Source: Nematostella vectensis (taxonomy: Eukaryota > Cnidaria > Anthozoa > Actiniaria > Edwardsiidae). From it: DNA of 64,000 nucleotides. Positions 22,101 through 33,500 of this stretch are shown here, one piece after another. A program made the position numbers and the translations under genes. Position 1 is the first letter of the stretch; every line of letters begins with the position of its first letter. The DNA is taken from contig NC_064048.1 in assembly GCF_932526225.1 (NCBI RefSeq), positions 921,340 through 985,339 on the forward strand. The letters run 5' to 3'. The notes under the pieces were generated by a model. The model saw only the letters and a list, made by a program, of their open reading frames with translations. It made no database searches and was not told where the DNA came from.

Positions 22101-24982
22101 GCCACCATCTTGAAAGAGCTATGGAACAGATCTAAAAGTTACAGGGTTAGCTGCAAGCTTCAGCTTTTACAGTTTTTCTCCTAATATTTCTACTACTTTC
22201 ACTTACAATGCATGCTATATATACCCCCCCCCCCCGCCTCTTAAGCCCTGGCTCCACCTTCTTGGTGCATCTATTGATTGTGTTCAGAATATGACATAAT
22301 AGATAACAGTTATGTTGTCTTTAGACGGGTAATTGGTTGTGTGCAGCTAGATGCTATAGCAGAGCAGCAAAGATGTTGATAATCTCACAATATGACCTAC
22401 AAGATGAACAGAAAACAAACTATGGTATAATTCTTACCTATACACCTATTTCTAAATAGTAATTAAATACTTATTCCAGTGACTCCTTTGAATTTTCCTG
22501 AATATAACTTTCACAAAAAGATTCATAGGGCAATCAAATTATTTTGACAAATGTTATGTGTTAAAATGTATGAGATGTTTTATAGCACAGTACCAACATT
22601 AAGGGTGTCATCAGAGTCAGCTGCTTTCTTTGTCACAAGTAAAACATTACCAAGATTGAACAAGGAAGTCTTTAATAATACGATTTTGGGCAAGGCAAAC
22701 CTGCCTTAGGCAAGTTAGTTGACTCTATTTACCAAAAGGTTGGGAGAATTTATTCATTGTGACCATCTTTGCCTAGGTATCACAGAAATTGATGTAATCC
22801 AACACATCTAGAAGACTAAAACAGTAGGATCTTTTGAGCATTATGCGCTCTGGGCATCTGCAAAAAATACCAAAAAGAAAAATGTAACACAAATCAGAGG
22901 ACCAAAGCTAATCTGATGAATCCACCCAGTTTTTTTATTAAAGTCACTGAAATTCTCATAAAAAGACATGTTAGTATTTGAGTAGAATTTGCGACTGGAA
23001 CTTAGAAGTCACGTGACTTTTTGAAGTGGCAAATAGTAGTAAACGCTGATTAAGTTGCTTTTTGTTGTTGTTATTTGTCCACTAAAAGCCTGAGAGCATG
23101 CAAGAACTTGCTACCCGAAAATTCATGTGTTCTGTTAGGCCATGTCGCCTATTGTGCACATGAGAATACCCAAATACAGTCAAATGTGGTGATCCAATAA
23201 CAATAACATAATAAAATTGATTTTTAGCGTTCCCTTCCATTTGAACAGATCAGCTCAGGAATGCTTGCTATTTGAATCTTGCTGCGTGTCAGGGAAAACT
23301 CCACCAAAACGAGCATGTCATTGCCAACTGCTCCAAGGTAAGATAGAGAAGAAACGGTGAGATAAACAAATGATAGATGATACCATTGTTTCTTCTAACA
23401 ATTGTCATACTCTCTAAAGAATGTTGATCACATAGACAAGAAGAAATCTGTCAACTTACTGCCACTGCCTCACAGCTCGACCAATACTTTTATATTAGCA
23501 CCAGCTAGCATCAGTGCTCTGCCAAGAACCTCCCTTAGCGGTTATTCAAATGCTCTGAAAAAGCGTTCCCACCAGCTCGTCTGTAAGGCGAATGTTCAGT
23601 CGTAAAATTTATTCCCGGGGATACTCCCATAATAACAGACCGGGGTGATAGTCGGTAAAATTTTAACCTTTTTATTCTTTAATTTTTTCACTTTGGGTGT
23701 GGTCAACAGCAATTCCTATGATAGTCCATAAGAAGTGGTCGAAGCAATTTCTAACTCTAAACACTAAGAGACTTGATTCCTCTTGACGTGACTTCACTTG
23801 CAACACTATCTAGATCTAACTCATTCCAAACAGTTCTCACAGCCTTGGCGTTATCAGATCATATTGTATTACACATACCGCGGCGATGGTCAAGAATTCA
23901 TCCGCAGACACGCCATTCATAGGCTCCAAGTGAAGAATTCTTGAGAATGCACCGGCATACTTACGTCCAGTGTTTTCTTGCCTTTCTTTATGTACCGAGG
24001 GCCTCCAAAATCAACACCAACATGTACAGACGGCAAAAACGGCGATACTCTTTCGGTAGAGGACCCATCTTCTGACTGCATGCTTCTTCTGCTTTTGACA
24101 TATGTCTGCTTTCGTAACTTTTGAATTCCATAACAATGTTCTTCCTTGAAGGCAGTAAGGATTATTCCTATCGGTGATGATTAAGATGACTGGCGCTGAT
24201 CCCTCATTTGCTGAGGGGGGAGGATTGCGCAATCATAGATACCATATGAAAGAAGTATATTATTTGATGATTGATAATGGTCATAATGATGAGGGTTCTG
24301 CTGCTTTCAGGTTCTGCAGAGTGAAGATACAAACATAAAGGCCCTATATCGCCGAGCTCAGGTAAGAGAAACATGACAGGATGGAAGGGAGTAAGGTGCC
24401 ATTCAACCCTAATTCTGATACTCATACTCTCCCACTCTAATGTTTGTTTGTCCTAGGCCTATTTGGAGTTGGACGAGATTGACAAATCAAGAGAGGACAT
24501 CGAAAAGGTACACAAAACTACGCGAAAGATAAATAATTTAAGTTAAAGTATTGTCTTCTAGCTAAATCCTAGGTGAAAAAAGTTAAAAAAATGTTTCGCT
24601 TCAGTTTTTGAATAGCGACCTCCAAAAGGTGATTTATGTTTGATCGGATTTCAGATACTGTCTTCAATAAAAAATGATAATATTTTGCTGTACCAGGGCC
24701 ACATATTTCCAGCAATTGACCATGTTGTAATTTTGTATCAATTTAATTGCCTATACAGTGTTCTCTAGCCGTATTAATCAATTCGTTAAAAAAAACTGGT
24801 ATGCATAATGTTTTCCCTGAAAAATTGAGTGATTTTTTTTGAAGGCGCTGCAAGTGGATCCAGGTAACACCGCGGTTCGAGATTTAATGTCTACTCTCAA
24901 ACAAAAGAAGCGGACTCAGGACGCAGTCTTGACGCGAGCATTAGCTCCAATGTTCCGTAGCGATGCACAAAACACACAGTGA
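19154..24982 (+). CDS. FKBPL: FKBP-like / TPR co-chaperone (FKBPL homologue)
   Basis: Nine exons fit in phase: 19154-19232, 20338-20406, 20912-21045, 21550-21633, 22325-22424, 23249-23337, 24311-24361, 24457-24507 and 24845-24982, giving 264 residues. The first 95 residues form a reduced FKBP-like region with LGSVCK and MIDSCLESMHAGETCTV, matching the FKBPL pattern around CLESM. Three TPR repeats follow: KGTEFFKTGNWLCAARCYSR (about 117-136), YLNLAACQGKL (about 162-172) and DTNIKALYRRAQAYLEL. The C-terminus TQDAVLTRALAPMF matches the conserved FKBPL tail. FKBPL binds Hsp90 through its TPRs and is considered catalytically inactive as a prolyl isomerase; the reduced FKBP region here fits that. 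It is shorter than human FKBPL (about 349 residues), mainly at the N-terminus. It is divergently paired with PRELID2. Confidence 0.9.
20510..20730. repeat. dispersed repeat copy in FKBPL intron 2
   Basis: The segment around 20590-20650 (CTATCTAACAGGCCATCTGC, then AATTATCAGT) resembles 27240-27312 (CTATTTAATAGGCCATCCGC, then AATTATCAGT). Weaker similarity extends both ways, including a GAAGTAAA block. It looks like an old interspersed element of unknown class. Confidence 0.5.
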
Positions 24983-25009
24983 TGTCGTCCTGCGCTTCAA
25001 GACGAAGTC

Positions 25010-26330
25010 TCCCCTTTCTCCTGGACGCGGTGATCTCTTTACAAGACGCGGTGATGTCTACACAAGACGCGGAAATGTCTACACAAGACGCGGTAATGTC
25101 TTTACAAGACGCGGTGATGTCTACACAAGACGTGGTGATGTCTACACAAGACGCGGTGATGTCTACACAAGACGCGGTGATGTCTATGCAGACGGGGTGA
25201 TGTCTATGCAGACGGGGTGATGTCTATACAAGACGCGGTGATGTCTATGCAGACGGGGTGATGTCTACACAAGACGCGGTGATGTCTACACAAGACGCGG
25301 TGATGTCTACACAAGACGCGGTGATGTCTACACAAGACGCGGTGATGTCTACACAAGACGCGGTGATGTCTATGCAGACGGGGTGATGTCTACACAAGAC
25401 GCGATGATGTCTACACAAGACGCGGTGATGTCTACACAAGACGCGGTGATGTCTACACAAGACGCGGTGATGTCTACACAAGACGCGGTGATGTCTACAC
25501 AAGACGCGGTGATGTCTACACAAGACGCGGTGATGTCTATGCAGACGGGGTGATGTCTACACAAGACGCGGTGATGTCTACACAAGACGCGGTGATGTCT
25601 ATGCAGACGGGGTGATGTCTATGCAGACGGGGTGATGTCTACACAAGACGCGGTGATGTCTACACAAGACGCGATGATGTCTACACAAGACGCGGTGATG
25701 TCTACACAAGACGCGGTGATGTCTACACAAGACGCGGTGATGTCTACACAAGACGCGGTGATGTCTACACAAGACGCGGTGATGTCTACACAAGACGCGG
25801 TGATGTCTACACAAGACGCGGTGATGTCTACACAAGACGCGGTGATGTCTATACAAGACGCGGTGATGTCTATGCAGACGGGGTGATGTCTACACAAGAC
25901 GTGATGATGTCTACACAAGACACGGTGATGTCTACACAAGACGTGGTAATGTATACAAAAAACGCGGCGATGTCTATGCAGACGCGTTGATGTCTACACA
26001 AGACGCGGTGATGTCAACACAAGACGCGTTGATGTCTATTGAAGACGCGATGACATCTTTACAAGACGCGGTGATGTGTATACAAAACGCGGTGATGTCT
26101 ACACAAGACGCGGTGATGTCTACACAAGACGCGGTGATGTCTACACAAGACGTGGTAATGTTTACACAAGACGCGATGATGTCTCCATAAGACGCGGTGA
26201 TGTCTACACAAGACGAAGTAATGTTTACACAAGACGAAGTAATGTTTACACGAGACGCGATGATGTCTCCATAAGACGCGGTGATGTCTCTACAAGACGC
26301 GGTGATGTCTATACAAGACGCGGTGATACG
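25010..26330. repeat. 21-bp minisatellite directly downstream of FKBPL
   Basis: Unit GATGTCTACACAAGACGCGGT, about 60 copies, with an 18-bp variant GATGTCTATGCAGACGGG interspersed and diverged copies (GTAATG, GACGAAG) at the right end. It starts about 30 bp after the FKBPL stop. A plus-strand frame reads (MSTQDAV)n, which resembles the FKBPL C-terminal TQDAVLT. Confidence 0.93.
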
Positions 26331-26409
26331 ATAGATAGAAACATTTTTAGATGGACAACTCTAGGAATGATATTTATTTTGGTTTAAAATATGAAATTTG
26401 AATTCAGCG

Positions 26410-27105
26410 CTCTGGGGCCGGTTACACAAAGCCTGGATAAGTTATCCGCCGGATAGGCGCTAACCGCCGGATAAAATAAAGTAGCGTTGCACAAAGCCTG
26501 GATAGAAGTCTGCATAACTATCCGCTGAATAGCCATCATTACCACTAAATGGCTTCCTGTTTCCATGGTAAATATGCAGAGCGCGCGCTGTTTTTCCTAC
26601 AAACAAAATGGCGACCGTTGAAAGAGCTACTAAAGATGTCAGAAAACAAACATTTTATCGAGGCAAAGTGCATGTAAATCATGGAATGATCACAGGAGAT
26701 AGTGTTTAGCTTCTTCCACTCTTTTGGAGTCACATTTCTCGACAGAACGGACGATATAGTTTGATTTCAGTCCTGCCAAAGCTGCATGTAAGTTCGTAGT
26801 TCATTGTAAATTTACCAACAGTAAAATTCGACGTTTGCACGTGTTTCAACTTTCACTGCGTCTAAAACTAATCTTAATTCTGACAAATAATGTCGAAAAC
26901 AAGACGCCATTTTGTTTTTTCTTCACATTTATTCGGTGGATAAGATTTTATCCGACCTTTATCATCCGGATAACTTTAACCGCTGGATAACTTTTATTCG
27001 GGCTTTGTGCAATCGAATCACGCCACTCGCATAACTTTTATACGCTGGATAAGGATTTAACCGGTGGATAAGACTTATTCAGGCTTTGTACAACCGGCCC
27101 CAGAG
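26410..27105. mobile_element. MITE / fold-back element of about 700 bp
   Basis: The ends are inverted repeats: CTCTGGGGCCGGTTACACAA on the left, and on the right the complement of CTCTGGGGCCGGTTGTACAA, each continuing AGCCTG. Just inside, multiple GGATAA/TTATCC words are arranged as inverted copies. A further internal inverted pair is CAAAATGGCG (about 26605) and CGCCATTTTG (about 26907). No transposase is encoded. It lies between the FKBPL and DKK3-like genes. Target duplications are not obvious. Confidence 0.75.
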
Positions 27106-27159
27106 CCATTGTCCTGACATGTTGACTCATTGACGGCTGATTGATAACTGATTGTTCTT

Positions 27160-27410
27160 GAGCCCGGGGGTGGGAGGAGCTTTCCCTTTTATAGCGGAAC
27201 CTCGTGTTTTCGGCGGAAACCCCAACTGACAAAGGAATCTGTTAGAATCTGCGCTATTTAATAGGCCATCCGCCCTCAATTATCAGTGGCATCCTCGAAG
27301 AAACTTCCAAAAGACACTTGCTTTTGCAATTTTGAAATACTTTTCGCGTTTCCCGTTTAAAATCATCGGAGATTGTTACGTAACTGACCGGAAGTAAACT
27401 GGTGCGTAGA
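27160..27410. repeat. second copy of the dispersed repeat seen in FKBPL intron 2
   Basis: Shares TAATAGGCCATCCGC and AATTATCAGT with the copy at 20510-20730, followed by a GGAAGTAAACTGG block. It lies just beyond the MITE and before the DKK3-like 3' end. Confidence 0.45.
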
Positions 27411-27465
27411 AATCGTTACTGACATGCACAATAAGAGGAAGTAATAAATATTTAAATGTTTTGAT

Positions 27466-27471
27466 TTTATT
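27466..27471 (-). terminator. candidate polyadenylation signal of the DKK3-like gene
   Basis: TTTATT on the plus strand reads AATAAA on the minus strand, 110 bp after the DKK3-like stop codon. The position fits a short 3' untranslated region; it was chosen by proximity only. Confidence 0.45.
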
Positions 27472-27580
27472 TTAGTTGTTTTTTTTATGCAATTGTGTCT
27501 GATAGTAGAACTTTAAATCACAACTCTGTTAGTTATGCGTGCGTTTATATGCTCCAGTCTTGATTAAGCACGGCCGTGGT

Positions 27581-30500
27581 TTAGTGGTGGTGGTGATGGC
27601 GGTGATGGTGTTTCTTTTCGATGTCGTGTGCCTTGGTCTCCTCTGGAGCAGGCGAGGCGACAGCTTCCCTGATACAGGCTTTGCGTCCAAAGAACCTACG
27701 ACAGAAATTACATGAATGATACAGGTTAGGCAGCAGTCCACTTGGCAGCCGTCCCCTAGGCAACCGTCGTACGGACCTTCACAGCTATCGCATCGGCGGA
27801 AGGTAGCGTCAAATAAACAAAGCCGAAAACACATCTTATTTCAACTTCCTTTTTAGGGTATACTGTATACGCATTTTCCCTTGCGTAAAAGTGCGAACGA
27901 GGTATTATCTTAATTGTATATGCTCACAACACCCCTTTGTAAGGTGGTATCCTATTTTATACGTACTTAACAGCCTTGTGTAAGGTGGTATCCTATTGTA
28001 TACGTACCCGACACCCTTGTGTAAGGTGATATCCTATTATATACGTACCCGACAGCCTTGTGTAAGGTGGTATCTTTTGTATACGTACCCGACACCCTTG
28101 TGTAAGGTGATATCCTATTATATACGTACCCGACACCCTTGTGTAAGGTGATATCCTATTGTATACGTACCCAACAGACTTGTGTAGTGATATCCTATTG
28201 TATACGTACCCGACACCCTTGTGTAAGGTGGTATCCTATTGTATATGTACCTGACACCCTTTTGTAAGGTGGTATCCTATTGTATACGTACCCGACACCC
28301 TTGTGTAAGGTGGTATCCTATTGTATATGTACCTGACACCCTTTTGTAAGGTGGTATCCTATTGTATACGTACTCAACACCCTTATGTAAGGTCGTCACC
28401 TATTGTATACGTACCCGACACCCTTGTGTAAGGTGATATCCTATTATATACGTACTCGACAGCCTTGTGTAAGGTGATATCCTATTACATACGTACCCGA
28501 CACCCTTGTGTAGTGATATCCTATTATATACGTACCCGACACCCTTGTGTAAGGTGGTATCCTATTATATACGTACCCGACACCCTTGTGTAGTGATATC
28601 CTATTATATACGTACCCGACACCCTTTTGTAAGGTGGTATCCTATTATATACGTACCCGACAGCCTTGTGTAAGGTGGTATCTTTTGTATACGTACCCGA
28701 CACCCTTGTGTAAGGTGGTATCCTATTATATACGTACCCCACACCCTTGTGTAAGGTGATATCCTATTGTATACGTACCCAACAGACTTGTGTAGAGATA
28801 TCCTATTGTATACGTACCCGACAGCCTTGTGTAAGGTGGTATCCTATTGTATACGTACCCGACACCCTTGTGTAAGGTGGTATCCTATTATATACGTACC
28901 CCACACCCTTGTGTAAGGTGGTATCCTATTATATACGTACCCGACAGACTTGTGTAGAGATATCCTATTGTATACGTACCCGACACCTTGTGTAGTGATA
29001 TCCTATTGTATACGTACCCGATACCCTTGTGTAGTGATATCCTATTACGTACCCGACACCCTTGTGTAGTGATAATATCCTATTATATAGGTACGCGACA
29101 GACTTGTGTAGTGATATCCTATTGTATACGTACCCGACACCCTTGTGTAGTGATATCCTATTATATACGATACCCGACAGACTTGTGTAGTGATATCCTA
29201 TTGTATACGTACCCGACATCTTGTGTAGTGATATCCTATTGTATACGTACCCGACACCCTTGTGTAAGGTGGTATCCTATTGTATATGTACCCGACACCC
29301 TTTTGTAAGGTGGTATCCTATTGTATACGTACCCAACAGCCTTGTGTAGTGATATCCTATTGTATACGTACCCGACACCCTTGTGTAAGGTGGTATCCTA
29401 TTGTATACGTACCCGACACCCTTGTGTAAGGTGGTATCCTATTGTATACGTACCCGACACCCTTGTGTAAGGTGGTATCCTATTGTATACGTACCCGACA
29501 GCCTTGCAGACGAGATCCTTGCGGCATCGGCTGCTCAGTTCGTCGTCTTGCTGAAACACGTCGAAGATTCCGAACCTTCCACATGTTGCGCCCTCACTCA
29601 GTTTGGGACTGCAGACCTACTCAGCAAAGAAAATTCCCTTATGAGGTACATGTAACAGGCACGTAAAGGGGGCAGTGCGTAGGGTGAGTCTCTCCTCTCC
29701 CCCCCCCCCCCCCCCCCCCCTACCCGCCAGGAAGTGGGTCATTCCCAATTGAAGGATCGTCCAATTTAAAATACTTCCAATTAATACCTATGACTCCGAA
29801 CCTCCTACCCTTTGGCAAATCCTGCGTTAAGAGGGGAATAAGCAGTGTGTAAAGTCGCTCTTTAACTGCGCAGATGGAACAGATCACATTCATTAAATTC
29901 GCACGTTTTACCTTAGCGAATCTGCTGATGTCTGGCTGCTTAAAACAGCCGAGCTCTTCATCGGCAGATGCCCCGTGACACTCGGAATCCTGGTCGCAAA
30001 AGGTACCTAAGACAAGGGAGAGTATTGTGAGTACCAGACAAGGTGTAGTGAGTACCAGACAAGGTGTAGTGAGTACCAGACAAGGTGTAGTGAGCACCAG
30101 ACAAGGTGTAGTGAGTACCAGACAAGGTGACGTAAGTACCAGACAAGGTGTAGTGAGTACCAGACAAGGTGTAGTGAGTACCAGACAAGGTTAGTGAGTA
30201 CCAGACAAGGTGACGTAAGTACCAGACAAGGTGTAGTGAGTACCAGACAAGGTGTAGTGAGCACCAGACAAGGTGTAGTGAGTACCAGACAAGGTGACGT
30301 AAGTACCAGACAAGGTGTAGTGAGTACCAGACAAGGTGTAGTGAGTACTAGACAAGGTGTAGTGAGTACCAGACAAGGTGAAGTGAGTACCAGACAAGGT
30401 GTAGTGAGTACCAGACAAGGTGTAGTGAGCACCAGACAAGGTGTAGTGAGTACCAGACAAGGTGTAGTGAGTACCAGACAAGGTGTAGTGAGTACCAGAC

Positions 30501-33500
30501 AAGGTGTGGTGAGTACCATACAAGGTGTAGTGAGTACCAGACAAGGTGTAGTGAGCACCAGACAAGGTGTAGTGAGTACCAGGCAAGGTGTAGTGAGTAC
30601 CAGACAAGGTGTAGTGAGTACCAGACAAGGTGTAGTGAGCACCAGACAAGATGACGTAAGTACCAGACAAGGTGTAGTGAGTACCAGACAAGGTGTAGTG
30701 AGCACCAGACAAGGTGTAGTGAGTACCAGACAAGGTGACGTAAGTACCAGACAAGGTGTAGTGAGTACCAGACAAGGTGTAGTGAGTACCAGACAAGGTG
30801 TAGTGAGTACCAGACAAGGTGTAGTGAGTACCAGACAAGGTGTGGTGAGTACCAGACAAGGTGTAGTGAGTACCAGACAAGGTGTGGTGAGTACCAGATA
30901 AGGTGTGGTGAGTACCAGACAAGGTGTAGTGAGTACCAGACAAGGTGTGGTGAGTACCAGACAAGGTGTAGTGAGTACCAGACAAGGTGTAGTGAGTACC
31001 AGACAAGGTGTAGTGAGTACCAGACAAGGTGTAGTGAGTACCAGACAAGGTGTAGTGAGTACCAGACAAGGTGTAGTGAGCACCAGACAAGGTGTAGTGA
31101 GCACCAGACAAGGTGTAGTGAGTACCAGACAAGGTGTAGTGAGTACCAGACAAGGTGTAGTGAGTACCAGACAAGGTGTAGTGAGTACCAGACAAGGTGT
31201 AGTGAGTACCAGACAAGGTGACGTAAGTACCAGACAAGGTGTAGTGAGTACCAGACAAGGTGTAGTGAGTACCAGACAAGGTGACGTAAGTACCAGACAA
31301 GGTGTAGTGAGCACCAGACAAGGTGCAGTGAGTACCAGACAAGGTGTAGTGAGCACCAGACAAGGTGTAGTGAGTACCAGACAAGGTGTAGTGAGCACCA
31401 GACAAGGTGTAGTGAGTACCAGACAAGGTGTAGTGAGCACCAGACAAGGTGTAGTGAGTACCAGACAAGGTGTAGTGAGTACCAGACAAGGTGTAGTGAG
31501 TACCAGACAAGGTGTAGTGAGTACCAGACAAGGTGTAGTGAGCACCAGACAAAGTGTAGTGAGTACCAGACAAGGTGTAGTGAGTACCAGACAAGGTGTA
31601 GTGAGTACCAGGCAAGGTGTAGTGAGTACCAGACAAGGTGACGTCAGTACCAGACAAGGTGTAGTGAGTACCAGACAAGGTGTAGTGAGTACCAGACAAG
31701 GTGTAGTGAGTACCAGACAAGGTGTAGTGAGTACCAGACAAGGTGTAGTGAGTACCAGACAAGGTGTAGTGAGTACCAGGCAAGGTGTTGTGAGTACCAG
31801 ACAAGTAGTAGTGAGTACCAGACAAGGTGTAGTGAGTACCAGACGAGGTCACTCATCTTCCCTCATCCCCTAATGGTATGCGTCACACATCCTTTCCCCT
31901 CTCCGAGCCCCTCATAACTTTTAAATTGACCTACCTGCACTACCCTCGCCGTCAGCATTCCGGACGCATCTTCCCCAGGTACACAGATAGTTGCTCTTGC
32001 ATTGATCCTTTTGTGTGCATGGTTCGCCTGGAATAACTTTTTTTTTGCAAACACCGAAAAATGCATCGCAGTACATTTCCTCTGGGCCAGTAGGGCATGG
32101 CTTTTTAGGGGAACAATCCTGCAAATGGACGTTATACATTATTGAATTAGATAGTATACATTATGCTTCCATCACTAAGACGAAAAGTAATGTCTGATGA
32201 GCATAAGCTTAATACGCAGAGCTGTTGCAGGCCTCACAATATTTGGGAAAGGTCACTATAAAGAAACATTGAGAAAATAATGGGCACAAAGCGACGCCCC
32301 TACTGGTCATTCCCTTATCATTTTTAACATATTGGGGGAGTGGAGGGCGTGGAACGTGCCACCAGTGCCTCCCCCTGCACATTTAGTCCGTCAGCCTTTA
32401 TACCACATGGACTGTCTGGGAGACGCATTATACGTCTCTAGAATATAAACGGCCAATCTCTAATGGGTAATCCCAGAAAATATCCATACCCCCCTATTCA
32501 GGGGGTCAGAGGTATGACCCCCACCCCTCTGGATTTTCCAACCCCCTTTAAAAAAAATAAATACAATAACTGTTAAGGAAAAAGGACATTTTACCCCCCC
32601 CCCCCCCCCCTCTTCTCTGGAAACGCCTGGTCGTTTGAACCCCAACCCCCAGAATTTCACATAGTTTTCCGTGGTATGTACTCTTATACACCACGATATT
32701 CATCATCTTATGATCAAAACATCGTGGAGTCACGAGGCGCGTAGCGAATTTACTTTGATCCCAACATTTGATAATGAGGTGACGATTTTCGTGGTGTATA
32801 AGAGTACATACCACGTAAATTATGGGAAATTTGTTAAATGGATGTCAAAATTACGCTTGGGAGGACAGGCTGGTAAAGTGGGGTATATCACGTTTCACGG
32901 GCTGAGCAAAATGGCTTTTTCAATGGTTAACTCACGTTCCACGGAAGTCGAAATGGACTATTTCACGTTTCTTATAGGGTGAAAAATGGAAAAATTGTGT
33001 TTCACGAAGATACCCTTTTTTCCACCCTGAACAGGTTTGAATCGGAAAATAGAGAATATCGTTGTATCCAATATCGTAAGATCGAGGTAATTTCTTATGT
33101 ATTTAACTGCATTTTCGCCGGGAGAAAGGAACGCTATCGTAAAATACGAGGTTATCGTAAAATCCAGGTTCCACTGTAGTGTTTGTACGGGTGTGCTGTC
33201 ATGCACGGTCGCCCGTGTTCGCCAGTCTGTGTCTGAAGAATCGCTACCGCTAATATGGTTTGCCATGAATTTGGAGCCGATAACAAGATTAACATTCCAT
33301 ATTTCCATAGTTTGAATGACGGAAACCAAAAAGGCGGTTAGCATTGAGAAATTGTTGACGAAAGTCCACAGAACATTGACAATCGCAATAACAAATATTC
33401 TCTTTGTGAACCCTATTTCTTCCGCCCGTACTTTCCCGGGGGCCGGTACCTGTTGGAACGATAAGTTTACGTTCATTGCCAAGATCTCGTAATATTTATT

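Noticed and set aside
30007-31873. 500-codon frames of (STRQGVV)n and (VLTTPCL)n type
   Set aside because: Artefact of a 21-bp minisatellite in a DKK3-like intron.
32958-33482. 174-codon minus-strand frame in DKK3-like intron 1
   Set aside because: No domain recognised, no phase-compatible splice sites; its lower part lies in repetitive-looking sequence with ATCGTAAAAT words.
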